Shown in pieces: positions 63,808-64,000 of a DNA stretch of 64,000 bases. Positions within the stretch are counted from its first letter, which is position 1. Every line of letters begins with the position of its first letter. A model generated the notes under the pieces. The model ran no database searches, was not told the DNA's origin, and worked only from the letters and a program-made list of their open reading frames with translations. Position numbers and translations under genes: made by a program. The stretch is from an uncultured Latescibacterota bacterium (lineage in GTDB: Bacteria; Latescibacterota; UBA2968). The DNA lies in assembly GCA_958295785.1 (NCBI GenBank), contig OY282377.1:5272896-5336895 (forward strand). The letters run 5' to 3'.

Positions 63808-64000
63808 TGCATTTCCCTTGGTGTAATCCGCGTTAGCGGGTTATGATACGCCTGCCTGTTGATGCTGTCAATCTGATAAGACACTTGAGTTTATCGAGAG
63901 TTCCACAGCCAAACGAGTCTGAAACCCGGTATTCTTCGCCACAATCTCATTGGAACTGCCCGCAACGAGACAACGGTTTGTCAAGATGTGCCTTTTACGG

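Overview
The window is a moderately GC-rich bacterial chromosome segment. The housekeeping order cmk-plsC-rpsA, scpA-scpB-rluB, efp-accB-accC and the smpB, mnmG, bioB, gltA genes show an ordinary bacterial chromosome rather than a plasmid or phage. A secreted protein at 62.5-63.8 kb carries dockerin-like repeats (DFNGDGTINSADFLLF) in front of a beta-propeller. Sulfatases, a GH2 glycosidase, an enolase-superfamily sugar dehydratase, SDRs and TIM-barrel isomerases are scattered through the last third. I infer a Latescibacterota/Poribacteria-like (FCB/PVC-type, marine or sponge-associated) organism. No 16S or other marker proves this.

Layout. (1) 0-0.3 kb: the 3' end of a type III restriction-like nuclease. 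(2) 0.5-7.6 kb, minus strand: translation and cell-division genes (mtaB, rpsA, plsC, cmk, rluB, scpB, scpA). (3) 7.6-9 kb: small coiled-coil/membrane proteins, one frameshifted, beside a transposase head. (4) 9-16.2 kb: trpS, an HNH nuclease, a tightly overlapped three-gene accessory operon (DUF6978-like, DUF1828/1829, AlbA_2-type ATP-binding), then gcvH, accC, accB, efp. (5) 16.5-26.1 kb: a defence/toxin island with a PIN gene carrying one in-frame stop, a 1307-residue type IIG restriction-modification enzyme, a small gene with a truncated HEPN-like partner, and a 1312-residue protein with a nuclease-like N-terminal domain directly behind brnT. (6) 26.3-34.9 kb: methyltransferase, TPR protein, half-size chromate transporter, AAA-nuclease fusion, bioB, mnmG, smpB and a DnaC-like loader. 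(7) 35-40.8 kb: an IS5-family element, then a tandem array of Rpn-family nuclease genes differing in a 12-bp GIEQ minisatellite, two tnpB relics, and a MITE inside a broken gene. (8) 40.9-59 kb: catabolic genes mixed with a second MITE family, brnA relics, an IS701-like element and RNA-ligase and nuclease genes. (9) 59-64 kb: a spermidine-synthase-like protein, citrate synthase, MsrP, a tautomerase and the secreted propeller.

How genes work together. The sulfatases, GH2, amidohydrolase, sugar isomerase/epimerase, SDRs and galactonate-dehydratase-like enzyme are consistent with stepwise desulfation, cleavage and oxidation of sulfated or acidic glycans. Intergenic spaces are filled with at least three families of short dispersed repeats, so much of the non-coding DNA is repetitive. 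The most unusual material is the 10.8-26.1 kb accessory region, especially the brnT plus giant-protein pair, and the Rpn array.
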